Assembly: GCA_031421855.1 (NCBI GenBank)
Contig: JANOPN010000145.1
Span: forward strand, 1 to 14,142
DNA: 14,142 nt
Reading direction: 5' to 3'
Origin: JAAFHN01 sp031421855
GTDB taxonomy: Bacteria; Pseudomonadota; Gammaproteobacteria; Burkholderiales; Burkholderiaceae_C
Below are positions 1 to 7,790 of the stretch, one piece after another. Within the stretch, counting starts at the first letter, position 1; each line of letters opens with the position of its first letter. The notes under the pieces were generated by a model, which was not told where the DNA came from, did not search any database, and saw only the letters and a program-made list of their open reading frames with translations. A program made the translations under genes and the position numbers.

Positions 1-1212
1 GCTGGCATCGGTCTCGTCTAGCCAGCGTTGGGGCTCGAACGATGCCGCTCGGGGTAGGTGGCTTTCGCTCACGCTGTCAACACGCAGCAGGTTCATGACG
101 ATGGTGCCTTTGGGGACGCGAACGTCGCCGATGGTCATGTCGATCGAGGTCTCTAGCGGCAAGAACGGTGCCACGGGTTTGAGGCGCATGGTCTCGTGGG
201 TGCAGGCTTCGACATAACTGAGAGCGTTCAGCTCATCCAGGCCTGGGTTGCACGGGTCGGCGACTTGTGCGCGCACCTCTTGCGTGGCTCGGGCCAGCGC
301 TTGCGGGTTGCGCCAAAGTTGCTCAATCATCCAGGCCAGGGTGTTGGCGGTGGTGTCTTCGCCTGCAAGCAGCATGGTCAAGACGTTGCCTGTGACTTGA
401 GCGTCGTCCATGCGGCTGCCGGGCATGTCGGCGGCAGCGATCATGGCTTCGAGCAAGTTATTGGGTGACTGGTGCAGCTCGGGTTGGGCCTGCATGCGCG
501 CGCGGGCTTGGGCGACGAAGCCGGTCACGGCGGCGTTGACTTCGACGATGCTGGCCTCAAGCTCGCGATCGGCGCGGGAGCGCATGATTCGCCACAGCGG
601 AAACACCGCGACCAGCCGCTTCATGAGCGTGGGGAAGATTTTGTTGAGGTGCTTTTGGATGACGTCTTCGTCAGACTCCAGGGTGTTGACCTCCGCGCCA
701 AAGGCGAGCCCGGCGATGGTGTCAACCGTGTAGCGCATCAAGTCGGCTTGCAAATCAATTGACGCGCTGGTTTGGGCCGCTGTGGCCCAGCGCCCATTGA
801 GCCGCTGCGCCACCCGCTGCAGCGCGGGAAAGTAGTTTTTGACGTGGGTGGGGGCAAAAGCGGCCATCACCATGCGCCGCTGGTTGCGCCAGGTGTCGCC
901 GTTTGCGCCAAAGAGGCCACTGGGCAAGGCCATTTCGGCCCACCGGTCGTTCAGGCGCTGGGTGCGGTGCAGGCCATCGGGGCGGTCGCGCAGCAAGCTG
1001 GCAATGACGCGGTGATCGCTGACAACGAGCGCGCCCCGGTCGCCCAGCTTGAGCTTGAAAAACGGCCCAAACTCGCGGCTCCAGGCCTCCATTTGCAGAT
1101 GCAGACGCGGCGCGTCAAGTTGAAACGCGTTGCCCAAAATCGGCACACCTCGCGGGCCAGGGAGGGCATCAAACGAGCGCAGCGCGGTTGCCGGTGTGGC
1201 TTCAAGCGGCAT
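1..1212 (-). CDS. Cytochrome P450, 3' end cut off by window edge
   Basis: Heme-thiolate monooxygenase; substrate not predictable. The reading frame is open from the ATG at 1212 to base 1 (404 codons, no stop in the window). Visible P450 landmarks in order: proline-rich N-terminus LPGPRGVPILGN (residues 17-28) with no membrane anchor, C-helix WRNQRR (108-113), I-helix oxygen-binding AGEDTT (283-288), K-helix ExxR as E340-T-M-R343, and the FEPQRW region (392-397). The heme-ligand cysteine loop, normally 40-60 residues further on, lies outside the window, so an intact C-terminus cannot be confirmed. The start is supported by AAAGGA (1220-1225 on the complement) 7 nt upstream. No ferredoxin or reductase gene is adjacent in the visible part. 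The family call is very safe; the subfamily is unknown. Confidence 0.93.
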   Translation of the reverse strand, partial: MPLEATPATALRSFDALPGPRGVPILGNAFQLDAPRLHLQMEAWSREFGPFFKLKLGDRGALVVSDHRVIASLLRDRPDGLHRTQRLNDRWAEMALPSGLFGANGDTWRNQRRMVMAAFAPTHVKNYFPALQRVAQRLNGRWATAAQTSASIDLQADLMRYTVDTIAGLAFGAEVNTLESDEDVIQKHLNKIFPTLMKRLVAVFPLWRIMRSRADRELEASIVEVNAAVTGFVAQARARMQAQPELHQSPNNLLEAMIAAADMPGSRMDDAQVTGNVLTMLLAGEDTTANTLAWMIEQLWRNPQALARATQEVRAQVADPCNPGLDELNALSYVEACTHETMRLKPVAPFLPLETSIDMTIGDVRVPKGTIVMNLLRVDSVSESHLPRAASFEPQRWLDETDAS

Positions 1213-1387
1213 TTAAGCGTCCTTTGAGGTCATTTTTGGGGCGTGATTCAGGTTTGAGGCGATATCTAAAAGCATAGCAACAAACCCAATGAATCCGGCG
1301 ACCAAGGGCTAATATCTCATCAAATTCGTCCAAAAGGGTTGCTGGTAGCCCTCACTTGGCCCGAATTGAGCCCCGATTGAGCCTGGG
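1213..1387. other. Intergenic region between P450 and FKBP genes
   Basis: Contains repeat copy A (1273-1336) and, at 1361-1382, two imperfect tandem copies of a short GATTGAGCC-like unit just after the FKBP stop. No convincing terminator or promoter was identified. Confidence 0.6.
1273..1336 (+). repeat. Dispersed repeat, copy A
   Basis: The first 33 bases (1273-1305) match 12522-12554 at 30 positions, including an uninterrupted 21-base identity (1285-1305). The segment 1275-1305 matches the complement of 8069-8099 at 29 of 31 positions. Similarity weakens over the next 15 bases (10 of 15 with copy B), but both intergenic copies end in TCCAAAAG. It lies between the FKBP stop and the P450 start. 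There is no ORF in it, and its mobility mechanism is unknown. Confidence 0.8.
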
Positions 1388-1741
1388 TTAGGCTTTCAGC
1401 AGCTCAACCTCAAAGCAAAGTGTGGCGTTGGGTGGAATCGCGCCGCCTGCGCCGCGCGCGCCGTAGCCCAACTCTGACGGGATGATGAGGACGCGGGTGC
1501 CGCCTTCGTTCATGCCTTGCACGCCTTCGTCCCAGCCTCTGATGACCATGCCGCCGCCGAGCGAGAAGTCAAACGGCTGGCCACGGTCTTTGCTGCTGTC
1601 AAACTTTTTGCCCTTTTCGCCGTTGGCGTACAACCAGCCGGTGTAGTGCACGCTGACGGTTTTGCCTTTGACGGCGACGGCGCCTGTGCCGACGACGGTG
1701 TCGTCATATTGCAAGCCAGTGGCGGTGGTGGTCATGGTCAT
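1388..1741 (-). CDS. FKBP-type peptidyl-prolyl cis-trans isomerase
   Basis: A single-domain FKBP of 117 residues that catalyses prolyl cis-trans isomerisation and is probably cytosolic, as no signal peptide is present. The binding-pocket residues of the family are visible: Y33 (HYTG), F47-D48 (KKFDSS), F57/F59, V66-I67 (GMVIRGW), W70, Y93 (LGYG) and F110 (CFEVELL). The length is typical of short bacterial FKBPs. It lacks the inserted chaperone flap of SlyD-type proteins. The start ATG at 1741 has an AAAGGA Shine-Dalgarno at a normal distance; an in-frame ATG two codons later is possible. The gene is separated from upstream rsmE by the palindrome at 1771-1878, so its promoter must lie in or next to that element; a TAATAT sequence (complement of 1769-1774) at the element's edge could serve as a -10. 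Confidence 0.95.
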   Translation of the reverse strand: MTMTTTATGLQYDDTVVGTGAVAVKGKTVSVHYTGWLYANGEKGKKFDSSKDRGQPFDFSLGGGMVIRGWDEGVQGMNEGGTRVLIIPSELGYGARGAGGAIPPNATLCFEVELLKA

Positions 1742-1770
1742 GGAGAGTTTCCTTTTACAAAAAGTTAGAT

Positions 1771-1878
1771 ATTAGGCCTTACGCAAAACCGCCCCAGCGG
1801 CGTTGCAGCTCCTAGCCGTGCTATTCGCACTGCCGTCGTCGCTGCGCCTTGCTGGGACACTTTTACGTAAGGCCTAAT
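1771..1878. repeat. 108-bp imperfect palindromic (hairpin) element
   Basis: Outer arms of 13 bp are perfect inverse complements (1771-1783 ATTAGGCCTTACG and 1866-1878). Inside them, further pairings are nested symmetrically: AAAA/TTTT (1785-1788/1861-1864), CCCAGC/GCTGGG (1793-1798/1851-1856), GCAGC/GCTGC (1805-1809/1841-1845), and a central GTGC-TATTC-GCAC (1818-1830) exactly at the midpoint. It begins at the first base of the rsmE stop codon and ends 29 nt before the FKBP start. It could be a REP/MITE-like element, and it could also act as a transcript-end hairpin for rsmE. No obvious target-site duplication is visible. Confidence 0.75.
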
Positions 1879-2633
1879 CAACACAAAATCAGTGCGCTCA
1901 AGGCTGCCAGCGGCGCGGTCTCCGCGCGCAGCACGCGGGGGCCAAGGCTCAAAGCGGCAAATCCGAGCGTGGTCGCGCGGGCTTCTTCGTCAGCCGACAG
2001 GCCACCCTCAGGGCCTGAGAGCAGGCAAATGGCGTTGGACGCGGCTTGCGATAAGCCTGCCGCGTTGAACGCGGCGGCCGCGGGCGACAGGCTGAGCACG
2101 TATTGGGCGGGGTGAGTGCGGTGAGTGGGATTGGGCAGTGGGTCAGTGCTTTTGGCCCAATCGGCAAAGCTTAAAACCGCGTCAATTGCGGGCACGCGGT
2201 TGCGTCCGCTCTGCTCGCATGCGGCGATGGCCACGCCTTGCCAGTGGGCGCGTTTTTTGTCGGCGCGCTCGCCGCTGAGGCGCAGCACGCTGCGCTCGGT
2301 GAGCAGCGGGGTGATGCGGTCAACGCCGAGTTCGGTGGCTTTTTCAACCAACCAGTCCATTCGGTCGTTGGCCACGAGGCCTATGAGCAACTGAACCCGA
2401 AGGCGCGGCTCGCAGTCAACGGCCAAGCGCTGGCCCACGGTGACGGTGACGTCGCGCCGCCCCATGTCCGTGACGGTGGCATCAAATTGCCCGCCGGTGC
2501 CGTCAAAGAGCGTCAAGGCACCACCGGGTTGCATGCGCAGCACCTGCACGTGGCGTGCCGCGCCACTGTCCAGTGCCAAGCTTTGGCCGGCAATGAGCGG
2601 GTGCGGGTGGTGAATGCGGGGTTGCTGGGCCAC
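1878..2633 (-). CDS. rsmE: 16S rRNA (uracil-1498-N3)-methyltransferase RsmE
   Basis: SAM-dependent SPOUT-class enzyme that methylates N3 of U1498 in 16S rRNA within the 30S subunit. Family signatures: N-terminal RIHHPH (residues 6-11, PUA-like domain), the MDWLVEKATELGVDRITPL block (92-110), ACEQSGRNRVP (138-148), and the knot motifs GPEGG (207-211) and LGPRVLRAETA (230-240). With a GTG start at 2633 the protein is 251 residues, close to the family norm. No ATG exists near the conserved N-terminus; a TTG at 2648 is the alternative, and the first upstream ATG would add 30 foreign residues. The GTG lies 4 nt after the stop of the upstream AmgK-like gene, so translation is probably coupled. The stop codon touches the palindrome. 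Confidence 0.93.
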   Translation of the reverse strand: MAQQPRIHHPHPLIAGQSLALDSGAARHVQVLRMQPGGALTLFDGTGGQFDATVTDMGRRDVTVTVGQRLAVDCEPRLRVQLLIGLVANDRMDWLVEKATELGVDRITPLLTERSVLRLSGERADKKRAHWQGVAIAACEQSGRNRVPAIDAVLSFADWAKSTDPLPNPTHRTHPAQYVLSLSPAAAAFNAAGLSQAASNAICLLSGPEGGLSADEEARATTLGFAALSLGPRVLRAETAPLAALSALILC

Positions 2634-2637
2634 GGAG

Positions 2638-3801
2638 TCAAAGCCCAAATTTGCGCAGATACGCGGTGTCGGGGTGAATGCCGTCGAGCAACTCCACCAA
2701 ATTGAGCAGCGGCTTGAGCTCACGGTAGCGCTGCGCGGTTTCGCGGATGTAGGCGATGAAGCGCGGCGCGTCGGCCAAGTAGCGGGGTTTGCCGTCGCGC
2801 AGGGTCAAGCGGGCAAAAATACCGGCGATTTTGAGGTGGCGCTGCAAGGCCATGTAGTCCACTGCGCGCCAAAAGTCGCCAAAATCATCGCCCCAATCGC
2901 CCCAGGGCCCGTTGGTCAAGATGCCAGCTTTGCGGGCGCGCTCCCAGTAGCGCACACTGACATCGAGCACAAACTCGTCGTTCCAGCTCAAAAACGCGTC
3001 GCGCATGAGGGCGGCGATGTCGTAAGTGGCGGGGCCGTAAAGCGCGTCTTGAAAGTCCAGCACGCCCAAGGCCTGGCCCGGCGCGGTGGGCATCATGAGG
3101 TTGCGGGGCATGAAGTCGCGGTGCACAAACACCTTGGGCGCGCTTAAATTGCGCGCTTTGATGAGTTCAAACACGCCTTGCAAGCTGCTTTTTTGGGCGT
3201 CGCTCAAGACCACGCCTTTGTGCTGTGCGATGTACCAGTCGGGGAAGAGCTGCATCTCGCGCTGCAAGTTCGCGTCGTCGTAGGGCTGCAAGGCACCTGG
3301 GCGGCTGGCGAGCTGCCACGGAATCAAGGTGTCGATCGCGCCGGTGTAGAGCTGCGCAAAGCTCGCACCCAATTCGCCGCCTGGACAAGTCTGTTTGGCC
3401 AAGGGCGGCGACTGCGCGTCGAGCCCCAAGCGCATTTGCACGTGTTGCATGACGGTGTGGCCACCCAGGTCAGACAGCAGCATGAAGCCGTCAGCCTCGT
3501 GCCAGTTGAGCACCTCGGGCGCGTTGAGGCCCGCGCCGTGCAGGAGCGCGGCCACATCGACAAACGGGCGGCAGTCTTCTTTGTCGGGTGGTGCGTCCAT
3601 GACGATGCGGGTACGGCCCTGCGTGTCGGTCACGCGCAAATAGCGGCGAAAACTTGCGTCAGCGCTGGCAAGCCGCACCGTGTCAACGCGCAGGCCATGC
3701 GCTGGGGCCACCGTGTTTAACCAGCCATCGAACAGGCGTTTGCGTTCGGTACTGGCCCACACCACGGGCGGGGCATCAAAAACTTCGGTCACGGCAGTCA
3801 T
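2638..3801 (-). CDS. amgK: AmgK-like aminoglycoside-phosphotransferase-family sugar kinase
   Basis: APH-fold small-molecule kinase of 387 residues. The catalytic loop FVHRDFMPRNLM places H227, D229 and N234 as expected, and LDFQDALYGPATYDIAAL (from residue 248) supplies the metal-binding D249. The FQDALYGPATYDIA wording and the position divergent from lptD match AmgK, the anomeric N-acetylmuramate/N-acetylglucosamine 1-kinase of the Pseudomonas cell-wall recycling pathway; substrate assignment is therefore by homology and context. At 387 residues it is longer than typical AmgK, with about 15 extra N-terminal residues and an insert around residues 128-143. MurU, the usual partner nucleotidyltransferase, is not next to it; rsmE follows after 4 nt. 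The ATG at 3801 has no clear Shine-Dalgarno, so a slightly different start is possible. Confidence 0.82.
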   Translation of the reverse strand: MTAVTEVFDAPPVVWASTERKRLFDGWLNTVAPAHGLRVDTVRLASADASFRRYLRVTDTQGRTRIVMDAPPDKEDCRPFVDVAALLHGAGLNAPEVLNWHEADGFMLLSDLGGHTVMQHVQMRLGLDAQSPPLAKQTCPGGELGASFAQLYTGAIDTLIPWQLASRPGALQPYDDANLQREMQLFPDWYIAQHKGVVLSDAQKSSLQGVFELIKARNLSAPKVFVHRDFMPRNLMMPTAPGQALGVLDFQDALYGPATYDIAALMRDAFLSWNDEFVLDVSVRYWERARKAGILTNGPWGDWGDDFGDFWRAVDYMALQRHLKIAGIFARLTLRDGKPRYLADAPRFIAYIRETAQRYRELKPLLNLVELLDGIHPDTAYLRKFGL

Positions 3802-3827
3802 GGGTTGGCTGGAATGGGCAGGTCTGG

Positions 3828-3857
3828 TTGGGACGAAAAACTGGGGTCGTGGATAAT
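3828..3857 (+). promoter_or_regulatory. Candidate sigma-70 promoter for lptD operon
   Basis: TTGGGA (3828-3833, 4 of 6 to the -35 consensus), an 18-nt spacer, then GATAAT (3852-3857, 5 of 6 to the -10 consensus). It lies in the short gap of the amgK/lptD divergent pair, so RNA polymerase sites for the two genes must overlap. Transcription would begin near 3864, next to the GTG at 3865. This argues against translation starts upstream of that point. Confidence 0.4.
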
Positions 3858-3864
3858 TTACGCC

Positions 3865-6360
3865 GTGCAACGCCGCTGTGGCTTGCGCGCCGAATCGCCA
3901 AACCCCACATTGTCCACTGCCCGCCCCAAGAAGTTGCCGACTCGGCTGCGAATTCGCCCCCCCACCTCGGTCTCGGCGCAAGCCTTGGCTCCGGTCTGGG
4001 TGCTTGCCCCGTTGGGTTTGGCTGTGGCATTGACCTGCCAGACGGTTGGCGCGCAGGTCGCACCTGCACCGGACGCAACCTCGCCCAAGCTTAAAACCTC
4101 GCCGCTGATGCAAGAGTCGCTGGGGCCGGATGCCTCGCGCTTTGTGCCGACCTTCTTTTATGGCGACAGCGTGCGCGGCCGCACCGATTTGGACACCGTC
4201 ATCGACGGCAACGCCATGCTGCGCAAGCACAGCACGGTCATCCGCGCGGATCGCATTGAGTATTACCAACCCGACGACCGGGCCAAGGCCAGTGGCAGCG
4301 TGCGCCTCAGCCGCGCTGGCAATGTATTCACGGGCCTCTTGCTGGACATCAAAGTTGACGCATTTGAAGGTTTTTTGACCGCGCCAAGCTTTCAGTTCCT
4401 CAAAAACGCCAGTCACGGCCAAGCTGAGCGCATTGATTTCTTGGACGACAAGCGCGCCGTCATCAAAAACGCGTGGCTAACCAGCTGCCGCCGCGAGCCG
4501 GGCCCCAATTGGATGCCCGACTGGGTGTTGCAAGCCAGCAGCATCAAGCTCGACACCGAAGCTGACGAGGGCGAAGCCAAGAGCGCCGTGTTGCGGTTCA
4601 AAAACACGCCGATTCTGGCGGTGCCCACGCTGGGTTTTCCGCTGTCAGACGCGCGACGCTCGGGGTTTTTGCCGCCCAGCTTCACGGTTGACAACATCTC
4701 GGGGCTTGAGATCACGCAGCCCTATTACGTCAACATCGCGCCCAATCGCGATGCCACACTTGAGCCCACTGTGCGCCTGCGCCGGGGTTTTGATTTTGGC
4801 GGCGAGTATCGCTACTTAGAAAAAGACTACAAAGGCACGCTCAAGGGCAGTTGGATGCCCAACGATGCGCTGCGCGGCACCTCGCGCTGGGGCGTGGCCG
4901 CCAAGCACAGCGGTTTGGTCTCGCTCGATGCCCTCAAAGCGGGCACTTGGGGCCTGAACTTGGAAGTGAACCGCGTCAGCGACGACAATTTTTGGCGCGA
5001 TTTCCCACGCGGCAGCTCCACGCTCACCCAGCGGCTGCTGCCAGCCGATTTTTCGCTGAGTCGCAGCCTGAACACGGCCGCTGGGCCCATCAGCGTCAGC
5101 GCTCGCACCTTGAGTTGGCAGGTGCTGCAAGATGCCAGCTCCCCGATCACGCCGCCTTACGACCGGCTGCCGCAGGTCACTGCCAACTACTCTCGGCTCA
5201 ATTACGCCGGGTTTGACGTGCAAGCTTTTGCCGACACCACCCGTTTTGTGGCCGACCGCCGCTTGACTTTGCAGCCCAACAGCACCCGCGTGGTGGGGCA
5301 GGCGCAGATCAGTCGCCCCTATGGTGCTGCGGGCTGGAGTGTGGTGCCCAAGTTGCAACTACACGCCAGCAACTACAGCTTTGACGCGCCGCTGAGCGAT
5401 GGGCGCACCCGCTCGAGCCGCACCTTGCCCACATTCAGCGTTGACTCAGGCCTGGCGTTTGAGCGCGATGCGGTGATCAACGGGCGAGATTTCATTCAGA
5501 CGCTGGAGCCGCGTGCGTTTTATGTGCGCACGCCGTACCGTGATCAATCGGCGCTGCCCAATTACGACTCGGGCGCGAATGACTTCAATTTCGCAACCAT
5601 TTACAGCGAAAACGCGTTTGGCGGCAACGACCGCATCGCCGACGCCAATTTGCTCACTTTGGGCGCGACCAGTCGGCTGCTGAACCCGGCCAGCGGCGCC
5701 GAAGTGGCGCGGTTCTCGCTCGCGCAGCGCCTGCGCCTCTCACCGCAGCGCGTGAGCCTACCCGGAGGCGCCGTGGTGGATGAGCGCGTCAGTGATTTGC
5801 TGCTGGGCGCGGGGGTCAACACCAGTGACAAGTTTTCTGTCGATACCACGGTGCAATACAGCCAAGCGCTTCGCCAATCGATTCGCGCCACGGTCGGCGC
5901 GCGCTACTCGCCAGCACCGTTTCAAGTGTTCAATGCGGCCTACCGGCTGCAACGTGGGCAAAGCGAACAAGTCGACATGAGCTGGCAGTGGCCGCTGACC
6001 AAGGTCTGGCCGCTCAACCAAACCGCCACTTTCAGCCCCGACCGGGCCGGAGGTCGCTGGTACAGTGTTGGCCGCTTGAACTACAGCGTGCCTGACCGGC
6101 GCTTGGTTGACGCGGTTTTGGGCTTGGAGTTCGACGCGGATTGTTGGGTGGGGCGCGTCGTGTTGGAGCGATTGCAGCGCGGCGTGTCAAACTCGGTCAG
6201 CGGCCCAGAGTCCAGCAAACGCGTGCTGTTTCAGCTTGAATTTGTCGGTTTCGCCCGATTGGGCAACAATCCGCTGGCGGCATTGCAGCAAAACATCCCC
6301 CGCTACCAGGTGCTGCGTGAGAAAACCACCAGCCCCAGTCGCTTCTCGAATTACGAATGA
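3865..6360 (+). CDS. lptD: LPS-assembly outer-membrane protein LptD
   Basis: Outer-membrane beta-barrel that, with LptE, inserts lipopolysaccharide into the outer leaflet. Order with the GTG start: a long basic N-terminus, a hydrophobic signal segment (about residues 40-64, ending TVGAQ), a periplasmic OstA/LptA-like beta-jellyroll (about 90-190, with RADRIEYYQPDDRAKASG), then the barrel domain to the terminal FSNYE. The mature protein has only two cysteines: C208 (AWLTSCRRE) and C760 (FDADCWVGR), where E. coli has four. The start is uncertain: the first ATG (3814) precedes the candidate promoter -10, and TTG at 3934 would give a more usual signal peptide length. The stop overlaps the surA start (ATGA). 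The sequence is too divergent for residue-level barrel calls, but family identity is firm. Confidence 0.93.
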   Translation: MQRRCGLRAESPNPTLSTARPKKLPTRLRIRPPTSVSAQALAPVWVLAPLGLAVALTCQTVGAQVAPAPDATSPKLKTSPLMQESLGPDASRFVPTFFYGDSVRGRTDLDTVIDGNAMLRKHSTVIRADRIEYYQPDDRAKASGSVRLSRAGNVFTGLLLDIKVDAFEGFLTAPSFQFLKNASHGQAERIDFLDDKRAVIKNAWLTSCRREPGPNWMPDWVLQASSIKLDTEADEGEAKSAVLRFKNTPILAVPTLGFPLSDARRSGFLPPSFTVDNISGLEITQPYYVNIAPNRDATLEPTVRLRRGFDFGGEYRYLEKDYKGTLKGSWMPNDALRGTSRWGVAAKHSGLVSLDALKAGTWGLNLEVNRVSDDNFWRDFPRGSSTLTQRLLPADFSLSRSLNTAAGPISVSARTLSWQVLQDASSPITPPYDRLPQVTANYSRLNYAGFDVQAFADTTRFVADRRLTLQPNSTRVVGQAQISRPYGAAGWSVVPKLQLHASNYSFDAPLSDGRTRSSRTLPTFSVDSGLAFERDAVINGRDFIQTLEPRAFYVRTPYRDQSALPNYDSGANDFNFATIYSENAFGGNDRIADANLLTLGATSRLLNPASGAEVARFSLAQRLRLSPQRVSLPGGAVVDERVSDLLLGAGVNTSDKFSVDTTVQYSQALRQSIRATVGARYSPAPFQVFNAAYRLQRGQSEQVDMSWQWPLTKVWPLNQTATFSPDRAGGRWYSVGRLNYSVPDRRLVDAVLGLEFDADCWVGRVVLERLQRGVSNSVSGPESSKRVLFQLEFVGFARLGNNPLAALQQNIPRYQVLREKTTSPSRFSNYE

Positions 6361-7790
6361 TGAAATTCACCACGCCACACCATCCGCCGACTGACATGCC
6401 AGGTCACCCGCCGCGTCACATGCCGACCGCTTTATTCGTCAGCACATTGGCTCTTGCCCTGTTTGCCCAAACGGCAAACGGCCAAGCTTTGCGCGCAACA
6501 CCGCAGCTCGGCGCATCGACTCCTTCGTCTGCCGCGTCAAAAAGCAACGACAGCCAAAGCGGTGACTTCATCGTCGCCATTGTCGACAGCGAGCCCATCA
6601 CCAACCACGAGGTTCGCAGCCGCGTCATCAGGCTTGAACAACAGCTCACGACCCAGGGCGGCGCATTACCACCCAGGCCCGAGTTGGCCAAGCAAGTGTT
6701 GGAGCGGCTGATTAACGAGCGCTCGCAAATTCAATTGGCCAAGGACACCGGCATCAAGGCCGACGACGCCGCAATTGAGATAGCCATCGCCCAATTGGCG
6801 CGCCAAAACCAGCTCAGCAACGACGATTTTCGCAAACGCGTGGAAAGCGAAGGCGTTCGCTGGGCGAGCTTTCGCGACGACATGCGCGAAGAAATCGCCC
6901 TGACACGGGTGCGCGAGCGCGAGGTTGAGTCACGGGTTCGGGTCAGCGAGACCGATATCGACGACTTCGTTCGCACCAATACCGACCAAAACGCCAGTGG
7001 CTTGGTGATCAACATCGGGCAAATTTTGGTGGCGCTGCGCGACGACGCGATGCCGACCCAAATCGATGCCGCGCAAAAGAAGGCGCAAGCGATTTTCGAG
7101 CGCGTGAAAGGCGGAGCCGACTTCAGCGCGGTGGCTCGCGACTCGTCGGACGGCCCTGAGCGCGATGCCGGTGGTGCCATGGGCGCACGCGAGCCCGAGC
7201 GCTTGCCTGAGTTGTTTGTGAACGCCGTCTCAGCGCTGCGCATTGGCGAGCTGGCTGAGCCCGTGCGCAGTGGCGCCGGGTTTCATGTGCTCAAGCTGCT
7301 CGAAAAGCGCAGCGCCAGCATGCCCAGCATTTTGGTTGGCCAAACCAAGGCGCGCCACATTTTGCTGCGTGTGACGCCGCAGCTCAGCGAGTCGCAAGCC
7401 GTTGCGCGGCTGAGCGAGATTCGCAAAAAAATCGAAACCGCCAAAGCAGGCTTCGCCACCGAGGCCCGCGCCAACAGCCAAGACGGCAGCGCTGCACAAG
7501 GTGGTGATTTGGGCTGGAGCAACCCAGGCGGCTTCGTGCCCGAGTTTGAAGACGCGATGAACGCCTTGGCACCCGGCCAAATCAGCGACCCGGTCGTCAG
7601 CCGATTCGGTGTGCACTTGATCCAAGTCAACGAACGCCGCCAAAGCGAGCTCAGTGAGCGAGAACAGCGCGAGCAAATTCGGGGTGTGGTTCGCGCTAAA
7701 AAGCTAGAAGACCAATATGCCACTTGGCAGCAAGAAGTGCGCGGGCGCGCCTATGTCGAGTACCGTGACGCGCCTCAGGTTGCGCGTTGA
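6357..7790 (+). CDS. surA: Periplasmic chaperone / parvulin isomerase SurA
   Basis: Escorts unfolded outer-membrane proteins, including LptD, across the periplasm to the Bam complex. 477 residues: signal peptide (hydrophobic TALFVSTLALALFAQTA, residues 24-40), SurA N-terminal chaperone domain (about 68-215), parvulin domain 1 (about 217-318), parvulin domain 2 (about 329-428) and a C-terminal helix. Domain 2 keeps the active-type ARHILL motif (332-337), whereas domain 1 reads IGQILV (220-225), with glutamine at the motif histidine. This suggests domain 1 is catalytically inactive, as known for E. coli domain 1. ATG 6357 overlaps the lptD stop by 4 nt; later ATGs at residues 14 and 22 would give a shorter, cleaner signal peptide but lack a ribosome site. 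The stop overlaps the rsmA TTG. Confidence 0.95.
   Translation: MMKFTTPHHPPTDMPGHPPRHMPTALFVSTLALALFAQTANGQALRATPQLGASTPSSAASKSNDSQSGDFIVAIVDSEPITNHEVRSRVIRLEQQLTTQGGALPPRPELAKQVLERLINERSQIQLAKDTGIKADDAAIEIAIAQLARQNQLSNDDFRKRVESEGVRWASFRDDMREEIALTRVREREVESRVRVSETDIDDFVRTNTDQNASGLVINIGQILVALRDDAMPTQIDAAQKKAQAIFERVKGGADFSAVARDSSDGPERDAGGAMGAREPERLPELFVNAVSALRIGELAEPVRSGAGFHVLKLLEKRSASMPSILVGQTKARHILLRVTPQLSESQAVARLSEIRKKIETAKAGFATEARANSQDGSAAQGGDLGWSNPGGFVPEFEDAMNALAPGQISDPVVSRFGVHLIQVNERRQSELSEREQREQIRGVVRAKKLEDQYATWQQEVRGRAYVEYRDAPQVAR

Noticed and set aside
772..1227. Open frame of 151 codons on the plus strand
   Set aside because: Antisense shadow of the P450 gene, whose minus-strand frame carries all the P450 motifs; the plus-strand protein shows no family features.
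4413..4422. N-terminal extension of the AmgK-like gene to 4422 across the lptD 5' half
   Set aside because: It would be antisense to lptD for about 200 codons with no conserved features; the conserved kinase begins just after the ATG at 3801.
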